DNA from: JAEZPW01 sp035629075
GTDB lineage: Bacteria; Acidobacteriota; Terriglobia; Terriglobales; Acidobacteriaceae
DNA: 64,000 nucleotides
Direction of reading: 5' to 3'
Assembly: GCA_035629075.1 (NCBI GenBank)
Contig: DASPIK010000094.1
Span: forward strand, 1-64,000
Positions 16,816-25,031 of this stretch are shown here, in pieces. The notes under the pieces were generated by a model. The model was not told where the DNA came from. It saw nothing but the letters and a program-made list of their open reading frames with translations, and did no database searches. The translations under genes and the position numbers were made by a program. Numbering within the stretch: the first letter of the stretch is position 1; every line of letters starts with the position of its first letter.

Positions 16816-16941
16816 AAACTTGCGTTGGCGAAGCGGAGTCCGACTTGCAAAGACATTTGAGTCGGAGCTAACCTTGCGGCGTGTGGTTGTGCCTGCGCTG
16901 CCGGAGTCGCTCGGCTCCGGTTTTCTCGGGAGGATTCCGCC

Positions 16942-17298
16942 ATGATGCTTAAAATGAGTAGCCGTCTGCTTGATGGCATTCCCGTATTGGATTGCAGCGG
17001 TCGAATCGTGATCGGAGAGGAATCAGCGGCGCTGAGAGACATGGTCAAGAGGATGCTCGCAGAGGACCAGCGGCTCGTCTTGAACCTCTCGGAAGTCAAC
17101 TACATCGATAGCGCCGGTCTCGGTACACTGGTTTCCCTGTATACGTCGGCAAAGAACACGGGTGGGGCGATTAAGTTAGCTAACCTGACCCAGCGAGTCG
17201 GAGACCTGCTGCAGGTTACCAAGCTGCTCACCGTGTTCGACGTTTATGAAGGTGAAGATAAAGCGGTTCGTGCGTTCCGGCGGGGAATGGCAGCCTAA
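16942..17298 (+). CDS. STAS-domain anti-sigma factor antagonist (SpoIIAA/RsbV-like)
   Basis: 118 residues, one STAS domain. The phosphorylatable serine is S57 in NYIDSAGLGTLVSLY, the site used by partner-switching anti-sigma kinases. Several ATGs cluster at 16942, 16945 and 16954; GGAGGATT favours 16942. No RsbW-like kinase or sigma gene is nearby, so it is an orphan partner-switching protein. A terminator follows. Confidence 0.88.
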   Translation: MMLKMSSRLLDGIPVLDCSGRIVIGEESAALRDMVKRMLAEDQRLVLNLSEVNYIDSAGLGTLVSLYTSAKNTGGAIKLANLTQRVGDLLQVTKLLTVFDVYEGEDKAVRAFRRGMAA

Positions 17299-17335
17299 GA
17301 ACTAAACGGGTAAGCTGATACCAAACCAAGATATT

Positions 17336-17361
17336 GGGCCGCCGAAGGGCGGCCCTATTTT
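17336..17361 (+). terminator. Rho-independent terminator of the STAS gene
   Basis: GGGCCGCC (17336-17343) pairs with GGCGGCCC (17348-17355) around GAAG, followed by TATTTTG. Confidence 0.8.
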
Positions 17362-17434
17362 GTGTTTAGATGGGGACGGAAATTGAAACTCTATTCGATA
17401 TGAAGGACGGGGGAGAGCCATCGCTGAAGCAACC

Positions 17435-18109
17435 ATGGATTGGCAATCGCTGACATTGACGGTTGAGCTGGCGCTGATCGTAGCTGGAATACTCCTGGTC
17501 ATAGGTTTGCCCATAGCGTATTGGTTGACGTTCTCGAAGTGGCAATGGAAGTTTCTTATCGAGGCGCTTGTGGCACTGCCACTCGTGCTGCCCCCGACCG
17601 TGCTCGGGTTTTATCTGCTGATTGCTTTCGGAGCTCAGAGTCCGTTGGGACGCTGGTGGCAATCCATCACTGGTCAAACGTTGGCTTTCACGTTCGAGGG
17701 GCTGATAGTCGGGTCGATCCTGTACAGTTTGCCGTTCGCCGTCCAGCCTGTTGCCGCATCGTTCGCTTCGGTTGATCCGAAGTTAATTGCCGCTTCTGCC
17801 ACCTTGGGAGCGTCGCGCCTGAAGACGTTTGGTCGCGTCATTCTTCCCCTTTCGGTGCCGGGTATTACGACGGGAGCTGCGCTCAGTTTTGCTCATACTG
17901 TCGGCGAATTCGGGGTTGTGCTCATGATCGGCGGCAACATCCCAGGTGTGACGCGAACGATTTCCATTGATATTTACGATCGGGTGCAGGCTGGGGAATA
18001 CGCCGGTGCGGGGCAGACGGCGCTCATACTGTTGCTCTTCTCGTTTGTAGTTTTGTCTGTCATATATGCCCTGAACCGGAAAGTGTGGGCCGCATGGCCA
18101 TTCAAATGA
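17435..18109 (+). CDS. modB: Molybdate ABC transporter permease
   Basis: 224 residues with five to six membrane helices. ASATLGASRLKTFGRVILPLSVPGI is the EAA loop that docks on the ATPase, and FAHTVGEFGVVLMIGGNIPG is characteristic of ModB. It forms the channel for molybdate (or tungstate) uptake with ModC. The modC gene overlaps its 3' end. A periplasmic binding protein gene (modA) is not adjacent on either side and would have to lie elsewhere. Confidence 0.9.
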   Translation: MDWQSLTLTVELALIVAGILLVIGLPIAYWLTFSKWQWKFLIEALVALPLVLPPTVLGFYLLIAFGAQSPLGRWWQSITGQTLAFTFEGLIVGSILYSLPFAVQPVAASFASVDPKLIAASATLGASRLKTFGRVILPLSVPGITTGAALSFAHTVGEFGVVLMIGGNIPGVTRTISIDIYDRVQAGEYAGAGQTALILLLFSFVVLSVIYALNRKVWAAWPFK

Positions 18110-19260
18110 AACATCTTGCGGGCTTGACGAGCGACACGAGGGGTGAGCGAGCGCGGCTTTTCGTGCGTGTGAACAAGAGGTTCCCGGCCAGTGCGGATAC
18201 CGACAGCGATTTTCTTCTGCAGGTGGAGTTCGGGGTGGCAGCCGGCATCTCGGTTATCCTGGGTCGGTCAGGAGCAGGAAAGACCACGCTTCTGGACTGC
18301 ATCGCAGGATTGACCCGTCCTGATAGCGGCGTTGTTCAAGTCGGTGACCGGGTCTTCTTCGACGACAGCAGAATAATCGATCTGCCGCCGGCCCGACGGC
18401 GGGTCGGGTATGTCTTTCAGACGCTTGCCCTTTTCCCTCATTTGAGCGCGCAAGAAAATGTTGAGTACGGAATTGCGCACATCGACAGCAGGGAGCGCCG
18501 GCGGCGCTCGGACGAGATGCTTGAGGCCATGCGTATCTCTGGCCTGCGCTCTCGCAAACCGCGCGACATCTCTGGAGGTGAGCGACAGCGTGTAGCTTTG
18601 GCGCGCGCGCTGGTGACTGATCCTTCAGTGCTGCTATTGGACGAGCCGCTATCGGCGGTCGACGCGCCAACAAAGTCGCGAATCATCGATGACCTGCGCT
18701 CCTGGATCGACAGGCACCAAATCCCAGTGCTCTACGTAACGCATAGCCGGGAAGAGGTTTTTGCGCTAGCGAGCCACGTTGTTCTTCTGGAGAAGGGGAG
18801 CGTGATAGGCAAAGGTAGCCCCTATGAGGTACTGGACACGCCCAGACATGAAGTCGCCGCATCGTGGGCAGGGTTCGAGAACATCTTCGACGCAGGTGTG
18901 TTGAGAGAAGACGAAGATGGGGGCACGATCACCTGCAGCATCGGTGAGGTAAACCTCGAAATTCCGTTGGCGAGACACTCGGGTAAAGCTGTGCGCGTCG
19001 GAATTCGTGCCGGGGATATCCTGGTAGCGTCTGAGAAGCCGGTTGGAATCAGTGCGCGAAATGTGCTCCCCGGTCGAATTGTCGACCTGATCCGACGCGA
19101 TGCCGTCGTCGTGGTGCAGGTGGATTGTGGAATCACAATCGAAGCACACATTACCCATAGTGCCCAGTCGGCACTCGATTTGCGGGAGGGATCCCCCGTT
19201 TGGCTGATCATCAAAACTCATTCGTGCCATGTTCTTCAACGTTCAGATCGCGAGTCTTAG
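18094..19260 (+). CDS. modC: Molybdate ABC transporter ATP-binding protein
   Basis: 388 residues. Walker A GRSGAGKTT (about 57-65), signature DISGGERQRVALARAL, Walker B VLLLDEPLSAVD and the switch histidine in YVTHSREE are all present. After about residue 290 comes a TOBE/Mop-like region (IRAGDILVASEKPVGISARNVLPGRI) that binds oxyanions. It powers molybdate uptake through ModB. I take ATG 18094, with GGAAAG 10 bases before it; a GTG at 18085 is also open. It overlaps modB by 16 bases. Confidence 0.9.
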   Translation: MAIQMKHLAGLTSDTRGERARLFVRVNKRFPASADTDSDFLLQVEFGVAAGISVILGRSGAGKTTLLDCIAGLTRPDSGVVQVGDRVFFDDSRIIDLPPARRRVGYVFQTLALFPHLSAQENVEYGIAHIDSRERRRRSDEMLEAMRISGLRSRKPRDISGGERQRVALARALVTDPSVLLLDEPLSAVDAPTKSRIIDDLRSWIDRHQIPVLYVTHSREEVFALASHVVLLEKGSVIGKGSPYEVLDTPRHEVAASWAGFENIFDAGVLREDEDGGTITCSIGEVNLEIPLARHSGKAVRVGIRAGDILVASEKPVGISARNVLPGRIVDLIRRDAVVVVQVDCGITIEAHITHSAQSALDLREGSPVWLIIKTHSCHVLQRSDRES

Positions 19261-19479
19261 CTGAATTTCTTCAAGCAGCCTCTGTTCGAGACTTTCGCTC
19301 ACAATCAGTGTTCGTTTAGGGATCCGAGTGAACTCGGGTTGCGGAGGCAGGATCGGATTAAATTCCGAGCTGCTGTACAAACGCGAATGAGGAAAATACC
19401 GTGAGTGATGCGGGTCACAGCGCGCAGTGATGAAAGCGCTCGGGCTTAACTCGGGAGAATGGTACTCTGCCCGTGGAAA

Positions 19480-19494
19480 TGAAAATCATTTTCA
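19480..19494. promoter_or_regulatory. Fur-like operator (7-1-7 inverted repeat)
   Basis: TGAAAATCATTTTCA is a perfect 7-1-7 palindrome. It matches the established Fur core TGATAATNATTATCA at all but two symmetric positions. It lies 16 bases before the ATG at 19511, overlapping the probable leader of the outer-membrane protein gene, where a bound repressor would block expression. Confidence 0.7.
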
Positions 19495-19510
19495 CTTGAT
19501 GCGGGAGCCT

Positions 19511-20383
19511 ATGCTGAGCCTTTCTCGTTCTCTTGCCCTTAAGTTGGTAGCCTGTGCAGCCCTGAGTGCAGCCTCGTTGCTATGCGTCCCAAACGCTGTC
19601 TCGCAAAACGCCGCGAACTCCGAGCCGGAGAAGCCGATTCAGGACAACAGCTTCCTCATCGAGGAAGCCTACAATCAGGAAGACGGGGTCGTGCAGCACA
19701 TCAGCACGTTTACGCGCCTGTCGGACAGCCGTCAGTGGGCTTATAGCTTCACCCAGGAATTCCCTGTGCGGGGCCAGAAGAGCCAGTTGAGCTATACGCT
19801 TCCGATACTGAACAACCCGGAACTGGGAACGCGCGGGGTCGGAGATTTGGCGATCAACTATCGGTACCAGGCGATCGGGAGCGGAGAAACTCGAGTTGCA
19901 TTCTCGCCGCGAGTTTCGCTTCTGCTACCAACGGGAGACAGTCGCAAGGGCCACGGTTCCGGAGGTTATGGCTTTCAGGCGAATCTGCCGCTGAGCGTCG
20001 TGCTCAATAAGCACGTTGTGACTCACTGGAACGTCGGCACAACGATCACTCCTTCGGCCCGCAACATCGTTGGCGATACGGCTCTGACGACGGGCTACAA
20101 CGTTGGCGGCAGCGTCATCGTGGCGCCACATTCGAAGTTCAACGTGATGTTTGAAACCCTGTGGACCGGGAGTGAGGCGGTTATCAGCCGCGACCGTACC
20201 CAACGCGAGCACGATTTGCTTCTGAGCCCAGGCATTCGGTGGGCGCACGACTTTAAGAACGGTTTGCAGATAGTGCCTGGAATCGCGGTTCCAATCGGCG
20301 TGGGGCCTAGCCGAAATGAGAAGGGTGTGTTCCTGTACGTCAGCTTCGAGCATCCGTGGTCGATCTTTGCACGAAAGAAGTGA
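19511..20383 (+). CDS. Exported outer-membrane beta-barrel transporter-like protein
   Basis: 290 residues. A signal peptide covers about 1-31 (LALKLVACAALSAASLLCVPNAVSQ). The mature part is beta-rich with aromatic, amphipathic strands (QWAYSFTQEFPVRGQKSQLSYTLPIL, then GDLAINYRYQ and RVSLLLPTG) and ends in a strand with a terminal lysine pair. It fits the uncharacterised outer-membrane transporter group often labelled transporter or MetA-pathway-like. GGGAGCCT before ATG 19511 favours this start over 19499. The Fur-like site just upstream suggests repression when iron or another divalent metal is plentiful. Confidence 0.7.
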   Translation: MLSLSRSLALKLVACAALSAASLLCVPNAVSQNAANSEPEKPIQDNSFLIEEAYNQEDGVVQHISTFTRLSDSRQWAYSFTQEFPVRGQKSQLSYTLPILNNPELGTRGVGDLAINYRYQAIGSGETRVAFSPRVSLLLPTGDSRKGHGSGGYGFQANLPLSVVLNKHVVTHWNVGTTITPSARNIVGDTALTTGYNVGGSVIVAPHSKFNVMFETLWTGSEAVISRDRTQREHDLLLSPGIRWAHDFKNGLQIVPGIAVPIGVGPSRNEKGVFLYVSFEHPWSIFARKK

Positions 20384-20433
20384 CTGGCGCGGGCTGTATT
20401 CCAGAGTGAGGCGAGGGACTGAGAGATGATGAT

Positions 20434-20475
20434 CGGGGTTCCTCGCCTCGCGCCGTGGCGCGAGACTCGGAATGA
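20434..20475. repeat. REP-like palindromic element
   Basis: CTCGCGCC (20447-20454) pairs with GGCGCGAG (20457-20464), flanked by CCTCGC and ACTCGGAATGAC. The layout resembles short intergenic palindromic repeats that follow genes. It lies between the convergent barrel gene and murB. Only one clear copy is in the window. Confidence 0.4.
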
Positions 20476-20499
20476 CAAGCAAGACTTGGGAACGAACAA

Positions 20500-21552
20500 C
20501 TAGTCGCTGAAGCCCAAGAATACGGGTTCGGGAACCAGGTGAATTCCGAACTGATCGGCGACGGCTCGCTGGACGTCGTTTTTTAGTGCGATGATGTCGG
20601 CGGCCTTGGCTCCGCCCCGATTTATCAGAGCGAGAGAATGCTTGCTCGAGATACCAACCGGCCCTCGTGCGGTGCCCTTTGAGAAGCCCGACTGCTCAAC
20701 CAACCACGCTGCAGACACTTTGCGCTGCGAAGAGAGCGCCGGGTAATTCGGCACCTTCAGTCCCCGAGTCGCTGCACGCTCCTCGAGAGCTTGGAACTGC
20801 TCATCCGACAGCACGGGGTTCTTGAAGAACGATCCGGCACTGTGAGAATCCGCGTCGGACTGGTCGAGGACCATGCCTTTGCTGCGCCGGATGTTGATGA
20901 CAGCTTCACGTATCTCCGCTAACGACGGTTGCTCCCGGCCAGCGAAGTACTTCTTAAGATCGGCGTAAGCGAGTTCGGGCTGACCGCCTCGACGGAGTGC
21001 GTAGCAGACCCGCAAGATAATGTATCGGCCGCGGTCCACAGTATTGAAACGGCTGGTGCGGTAGGCGAATCCGCATTCACTATTTGGAAACACCCGCAGG
21101 TCGCCAGTTTCGAGGTCGAAGGCCTCAACGTGGCGGATCGTTGCAGAGACTTCCTGTCCGTAAGCCCCGACATTCTGTACTGGGGTGCCGCCGACGGTAC
21201 CGGGGATGCCGCTGAGGCACTCAAGGCCGGAGCAGTTCTGCAAGACTGCAGCGTTTACGAAGTTGTCCCAATCTTCTCCCGCGCCGACGTCGAAAAGCGT
21301 TTGGTTGCCGTTCAAGTGACTCGCAGAGATGCCGCGAACGGCGACTTTCAGGACGAGCCCGGCGAAGCCCTCGTCGGCTACAACGAGGTTGCTGCCCCCA
21401 CCAAGAACGAAGATCGGCAGGCTTTGCAAGCGCGCGAACTGCACTGCCTCGCAGACGTCCTGATGAGAGACGCATTCCACGAAATAGCGTGCCGGGCCAC
21501 CGACCCCCAATGTGGTCAGCGGGGCAAGAGGAACTTGTTCCTGAATAGTCAC
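20500..21552 (-). CDS. murB: UDP-N-acetylenolpyruvoylglucosamine reductase
   Basis: 350 residues from a GTG at 21552, which puts the TLGVGG motif at the usual distance from the N-terminus; another GTG at 21588 is open. It reduces UDP-GlcNAc-enolpyruvate to UDP-MurNAc with NADPH and FAD. FAD contacts appear as FVLGGGSNLVV and LSGIPGTVGGTPVQNVGAYG. AYRTSRF supplies the active-site arginine, the serine in SAGSFFKNP is the proton donor, and the glutamate in VPEPVFLG lies near the C-terminus. Length and the YRTS loop fit the type I (E. coli-like) class. Confidence 0.94.
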   Translation of the reverse strand: MTIQEQVPLAPLTTLGVGGPARYFVECVSHQDVCEAVQFARLQSLPIFVLGGGSNLVVADEGFAGLVLKVAVRGISASHLNGNQTLFDVGAGEDWDNFVNAAVLQNCSGLECLSGIPGTVGGTPVQNVGAYGQEVSATIRHVEAFDLETGDLRVFPNSECGFAYRTSRFNTVDRGRYIILRVCYALRRGGQPELAYADLKKYFAGREQPSLAEIREAVINIRRSKGMVLDQSDADSHSAGSFFKNPVLSDEQFQALEERAATRGLKVPNYPALSSQRKVSAAWLVEQSGFSKGTARGPVGISSKHSLALINRGGAKAADIIALKNDVQRAVADQFGIHLVPEPVFLGFSD

Positions 21553-21638
21553 TGAGGCGAGTGTAGCAAAGGAGAGCGGGGGACGCACCCTCGCACGAAA
21601 GGGCTAGTCGAAAGGGGAAGACGCGCACCCGTAACGAG

Positions 21639-21663
21639 AAAAGGACGGGTCGATGACCCGTCC
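21639..21663 (-). terminator. Rho-independent terminator of glpX
   Basis: On the minus strand GGACGGGT (21663-21656) pairs with ACCCGTCC (21650-21643) around a 5-base loop, followed by TTTTCTC. It starts 24 bases after the glpX stop. Confidence 0.75.
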
Positions 21664-21686
21664 CCACACGCGCGGTGCAGCGAAGG

Positions 21687-22742
21687 TTATGCGAACTTGA
21701 CCTTCACGTCTGGCTTTTCCTTGTCCAGATGGATGCTGTCGATGAACCGGACCTTACCGGTGTTGAGGGTCATGATGAGGGATGATGTTCGCGCGCCCTC
21801 GCCGAAGAATCGCACGCCACGCATCAAGCCTCCGTCAGTCACGCCGGTGGCAGCAAAGATAAGTTGCTTGCCCGGGGCAAGGTCCTCGGCTGTGTAGATC
21901 TTGTTCTTATCCTTGATACCCATGCGAGCAACCCGCTCTTCGAGTTCAGGCTTGTCAACAACCAAACGGCCAAGCATATAGCCGTTGAGGCAGCGTATCG
22001 CGGCTGCGGTGATTACGCCCTCCGGCGCACCGCCGCTACCGAATACGGCGTGTACACCGCTGCCCAGCACTGCGGCGCTTAATCCAGCCGAAAGGTCGCC
22101 GTCTGTTATGAGCTTGATGCGCGCGCCGGCAGCTCGAATATCCCTGATGAGCTTCTCGTGTCGCGGACGGTCGAGTACGACGACTACGAGGTCTTCGACG
22201 TCGCGAGACAGCGCTTTTGCGATCTGCTTTAGGTTGTGAGCGACCGGTGCGTCCATCTCCACACAGCCCTTGCATGACGGACCGACGATGATCTTGTCCA
22301 TGTAGCAGTCGGGGGCATTAAGCAGTCCGCCCTGCTCGGAAGCCGCCAGCACGGTGATGGCTCCGGGGGCTCCGGTCGCGCAGAGGTTTGTGCCTTCCAG
22401 CGGATCGACAGCGATGTCGATCTGCGGAACGGGCTGTTTCGGGTCTGGAAAATGGGTTCCGACTTTCTCGCCGATGTAGAGCATGGGAGCTTCGTCGCGC
22501 TCGCCCTCGCCGATCACAATAGTGCCTTCCATCGGAACTGTGTCCATGGTCTGGCGCATGGCTTCGGTCGCGACATGGTCAGCGTACTTTCGATCTCCTT
22601 GACCCATCGTCTTGGCCGAAGCGATCGCTGCATTCTCAACGACGCGCAGGAGTTCGAGTGCAAGATCAGTTTCGATGTTTGCGCCAAATTGTTTAACGGA
22701 CTTCGTTTCAGGCTTGGAATGGACCTTGGGGAATGTGGCCAT
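21687..22742 (-). CDS. glpX: Class II fructose-1,6-bisphosphatase
   Basis: 351 residues. It hydrolyses fructose-1,6-bisphosphate in gluconeogenesis. Metal-site residues are visible in VIGEGERDEAPML and in DIAVDPLEGTNLCATG, the family hallmark. GDLSAGLSAAVLGSGVHAVFGSGGAPEG is the substrate-binding loop. The N-terminal KSVKQFGANIETDLALELLRVVENAAIAS is typical. The gene is monocistronic, between its own terminator and the divergent nrfHA operon. Confidence 0.95.
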   Translation of the reverse strand: MATFPKVHSKPETKSVKQFGANIETDLALELLRVVENAAIASAKTMGQGDRKYADHVATEAMRQTMDTVPMEGTIVIGEGERDEAPMLYIGEKVGTHFPDPKQPVPQIDIAVDPLEGTNLCATGAPGAITVLAASEQGGLLNAPDCYMDKIIVGPSCKGCVEMDAPVAHNLKQIAKALSRDVEDLVVVVLDRPRHEKLIRDIRAAGARIKLITDGDLSAGLSAAVLGSGVHAVFGSGGAPEGVITAAAIRCLNGYMLGRLVVDKPELEERVARMGIKDKNKIYTAEDLAPGKQLIFAATGVTDGGLMRGVRFFGEGARTSSLIMTLNTGKVRFIDSIHLDKEKPDVKVKFA

Positions 22743-23023
22743 GAATGCCTCCTGAACTTGGAACGTGAATTCGGGCGCAAGCCGCGGGTCAGAGAGGGCC
22801 CGGCACGAACGATCCGGGCGAGTGCGCCGGTTGAATTGTCACCCGTGTGAGATGCGGAAAACCGTGGTACCGATGGCGAACTTACTCTGAATGTTGCGTG
22901 CTACAGGCTTGTCCAGAGAGTCTGTTTATCAGAATGGCTATCAGCAGTGGCATAAACAACGCCGGAGAGGATATATTTCCAAAACTGTCTCTATCTGAAC
23001 GGAGCAGCCAACAGGTCGACAGG

Positions 23024-23527
23024 ATGCTTTCGAAATCATCGCTTTCAACTGTCGTCTTAGGGGTTCTGGCCGGGGTAGTGATCGGGTTGGGCATGTACAC
23101 CTTCGTTTACGCCAAGGGGTATTCCTACCTGACCACGGACCCGCAGGCGTGCACGAATTGCCACGTGATGCAGGAGCACTTCGATGCCTGGCAAAAATCG
23201 AGTCACAGGGCGGTGGCGACGTGCAGCGATTGTCATACCCCACACAATCCCATCACCAAGTACGTAGTCAAAGCTGAAAACGGGTTCTTTCACTCTCTCG
23301 CATTCACGTCGGGCTGGTTCCCGGACAACATTTCGATTCGCCCCCGAGACGCTCGTGTAACGGAGGGTACTTGTCGGCATTGTCACGCGGAAATCACGAC
23401 GTCGATTGTCGGGCCTCATAGCGCGAAAGATATGTCATGCGTCCGGTGCCATTTCAATGTCGGGCACTCGGCTGCAAGCTTTGTCATGAGCAATCGTCCG
23501 GAGGGACAATCGAATGGCCAGCGATAA
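23024..23527 (+). CDS. nrfH: Cytochrome c nitrite reductase small subunit NrfH
   Basis: 167 residues from ATG 23024. An upstream open stretch to 22847 has no family likeness. An N-terminal membrane anchor (about 7-28) is followed by four heme sites: CTNCH 43-47, CSDCH 67-71, CRHCH 117-121 and CVRCH 139-143. M49 lies two residues after the first site, as in the NrfH whose heme 1 is ligated by methionine. NrfH takes electrons from menaquinol and passes them to NrfA. Its last 14 bases overlap the nrfA start. Confidence 0.94.
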   Translation: MLSKSSLSTVVLGVLAGVVIGLGMYTFVYAKGYSYLTTDPQACTNCHVMQEHFDAWQKSSHRAVATCSDCHTPHNPITKYVVKAENGFFHSLAFTSGWFPDNISIRPRDARVTEGTCRHCHAEITTSIVGPHSAKDMSCVRCHFNVGHSAASFVMSNRPEGQSNGQR

Positions 23528-24950
23528 TTCTGCTGACAAAAGTTCTTCCCGCAATCGCAAGCTTCTGTTCGCAACGATCGTGCTGGCGGCCGTAGCAGCC
23601 GTCGCGATCACCGCACTGCTAATTAACATTTTCGAGCACAAGCAGGAAGCGAAGAACCCGTTCTATCGTGTGGTGGAGCTGAACGACAGGACTGAGGACC
23701 CGAGTGTCTGGGGGAAGAACTTCCCCATGCAGTACGACCTCTATCTGAGAACCGTGGACCAGCAGCGGACGCGTTACGGCGGAAGTGAGGCCCTGCCACA
23801 CTCTCCAACCGAGGGCGATCCGAGAGAGATCGTCACCCGTTCAAAGATCCAGGAAGACGAGCGGCTGAAACGCATGTGGGCGGGGTATTCGTTCTCCATC
23901 GACTACCGTGAGAAGCGCGGCCATGCGTGGATGCTTACGGACCAGACGTTCACGGAGCGGCAGAAGGCTGGACCTCCAGGGGCGTGCTTGAACTGCCACG
24001 CTTCGATGGTGACCACGTATAACAAGCTTGGGAACGGAGACATCTTCAAGGGCTTCGAGGCTGTCAATCGCATGCCTTATCCCGAGGCACGCAAACTGGT
24101 GAATCATCCGATTGCGTGCATCGACTGCCACGATCCGCAGACCATGCAGTTGCGTGTCACTCGTCCGGCGTTCATCGAGGGCATGAGGGCGCTGAAAGCC
24201 TCGCAGGGCATTAAGGATTACGACGTGAACAAGCAGGCAACACGGCAGGAAATGCGGGCATTCGTGTGCGGCCAATGTCACGTTACGTACTACTTCAAGG
24301 GGAAGGAAAAACGGCTAACGTACCCGTGGGACAAGGGGCTGAAAGTCGAACAGATCGTCGCACAGGAGAATCAGGACAAAGTTGTCGAATGGACTCACGC
24401 CGAAACTGGTGCGCAGGTGTTTAAGGCTCGGCACCCTGAGTTCGAGACTTGGAGTCAGGGAGTACATGCGCGCTCAGGCGTAACCTGCGCCGATTGCCAT
24501 ATGCCGTACATGCGGCAGGGCGGATTGAAGATCAGCGACCATAACGTTCGCAGCCCACTGCTCAATATCAATCGCGCATGCCAGACGTGCCATCGCTGGC
24601 CGGAGCAGGAACTCAAGGACCGTGTTGAGGAAATCCAGACGAGGTACTACGACACGCGCAACATAGCGCTGAATGCCCTGATGGACTTGATAAGCGACAT
24701 CAAGGCCGCCAAGGCCGCGGGAGCGTCGGATGCCGAGTTGGCGGAGGCGCGGAAATGGCAGCGCGATGCGCAGTTCTATATCGACTTTCTCGTTTCCGAG
24801 AATTCGATGGGCTTCCACGCCGATCAGTATTCGGTGAAGTCATTGGCCGAAGCGATCGACATGTGCCGCAAGGGCCAGTTGTCACTGAGACAAAGGAACC
24901 TGCAGAGAGTGGCGACGTCGGCCAGCAGCGGGAACGCTGCACGAAAGTGA
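23514..24950 (+). CDS. nrfA: Ammonia-forming cytochrome c nitrite reductase NrfA (CXXCH-type, altered calcium site)
   Basis: 478 residues. It reduces nitrite to ammonia with six electrons from NrfH on the outer face of the membrane. A hydrophobic N-terminal segment (about 17-38) is a signal or anchor. Five heme motifs are seen: CLNCH 158-162, CIDCH 202-206, CGQCH 252-256, CADCH 325-329 and CQTCH 356-360. The first, the catalytic heme, is CXXCH rather than the usual CXXCK. R135, Y259 and H307 match the active-site Arg, Tyr and His. The residues expected to bind calcium (Glu before Tyr, and Gln before His) are T258 and R306 here. Confidence 0.93.
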   Translation: MASDNSADKSSSRNRKLLFATIVLAAVAAVAITALLINIFEHKQEAKNPFYRVVELNDRTEDPSVWGKNFPMQYDLYLRTVDQQRTRYGGSEALPHSPTEGDPREIVTRSKIQEDERLKRMWAGYSFSIDYREKRGHAWMLTDQTFTERQKAGPPGACLNCHASMVTTYNKLGNGDIFKGFEAVNRMPYPEARKLVNHPIACIDCHDPQTMQLRVTRPAFIEGMRALKASQGIKDYDVNKQATRQEMRAFVCGQCHVTYYFKGKEKRLTYPWDKGLKVEQIVAQENQDKVVEWTHAETGAQVFKARHPEFETWSQGVHARSGVTCADCHMPYMRQGGLKISDHNVRSPLLNINRACQTCHRWPEQELKDRVEEIQTRYYDTRNIALNALMDLISDIKAAKAAGASDAELAEARKWQRDAQFYIDFLVSENSMGFHADQYSVKSLAEAIDMCRKGQLSLRQRNLQRVATSASSGNAARK

Positions 24951-24963
24951 AGTGATGTGGGTC

Positions 24964-24990
24964 GCACCCTCCCCTTAAGGGGAAGGGTGC
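24964..24990. repeat. Palindromic element with GCACCCT/AGGGTGC arms (copy 1)
   Basis: GCACCCT (24964-24970) and AGGGTGC (24984-24990) enclose the palindrome CCCCTTAAGGGG with one bulged A. It sits 13 bases after nrfA, between convergent genes, and may end transcription. A second copy with the same outer arms is at 29789-29814. Confidence 0.55.
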
Positions 24991-25031
24991 GGCACCCAGA
25001 CTGGCAAGGGGAAACATGCGCCAATCGCGCA

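Noticed and set aside
22847..23023. Upstream extension of nrfH
   Set aside because: The first 59 codons have no NrfH likeness; ATG 23024 starts directly before the membrane anchor.
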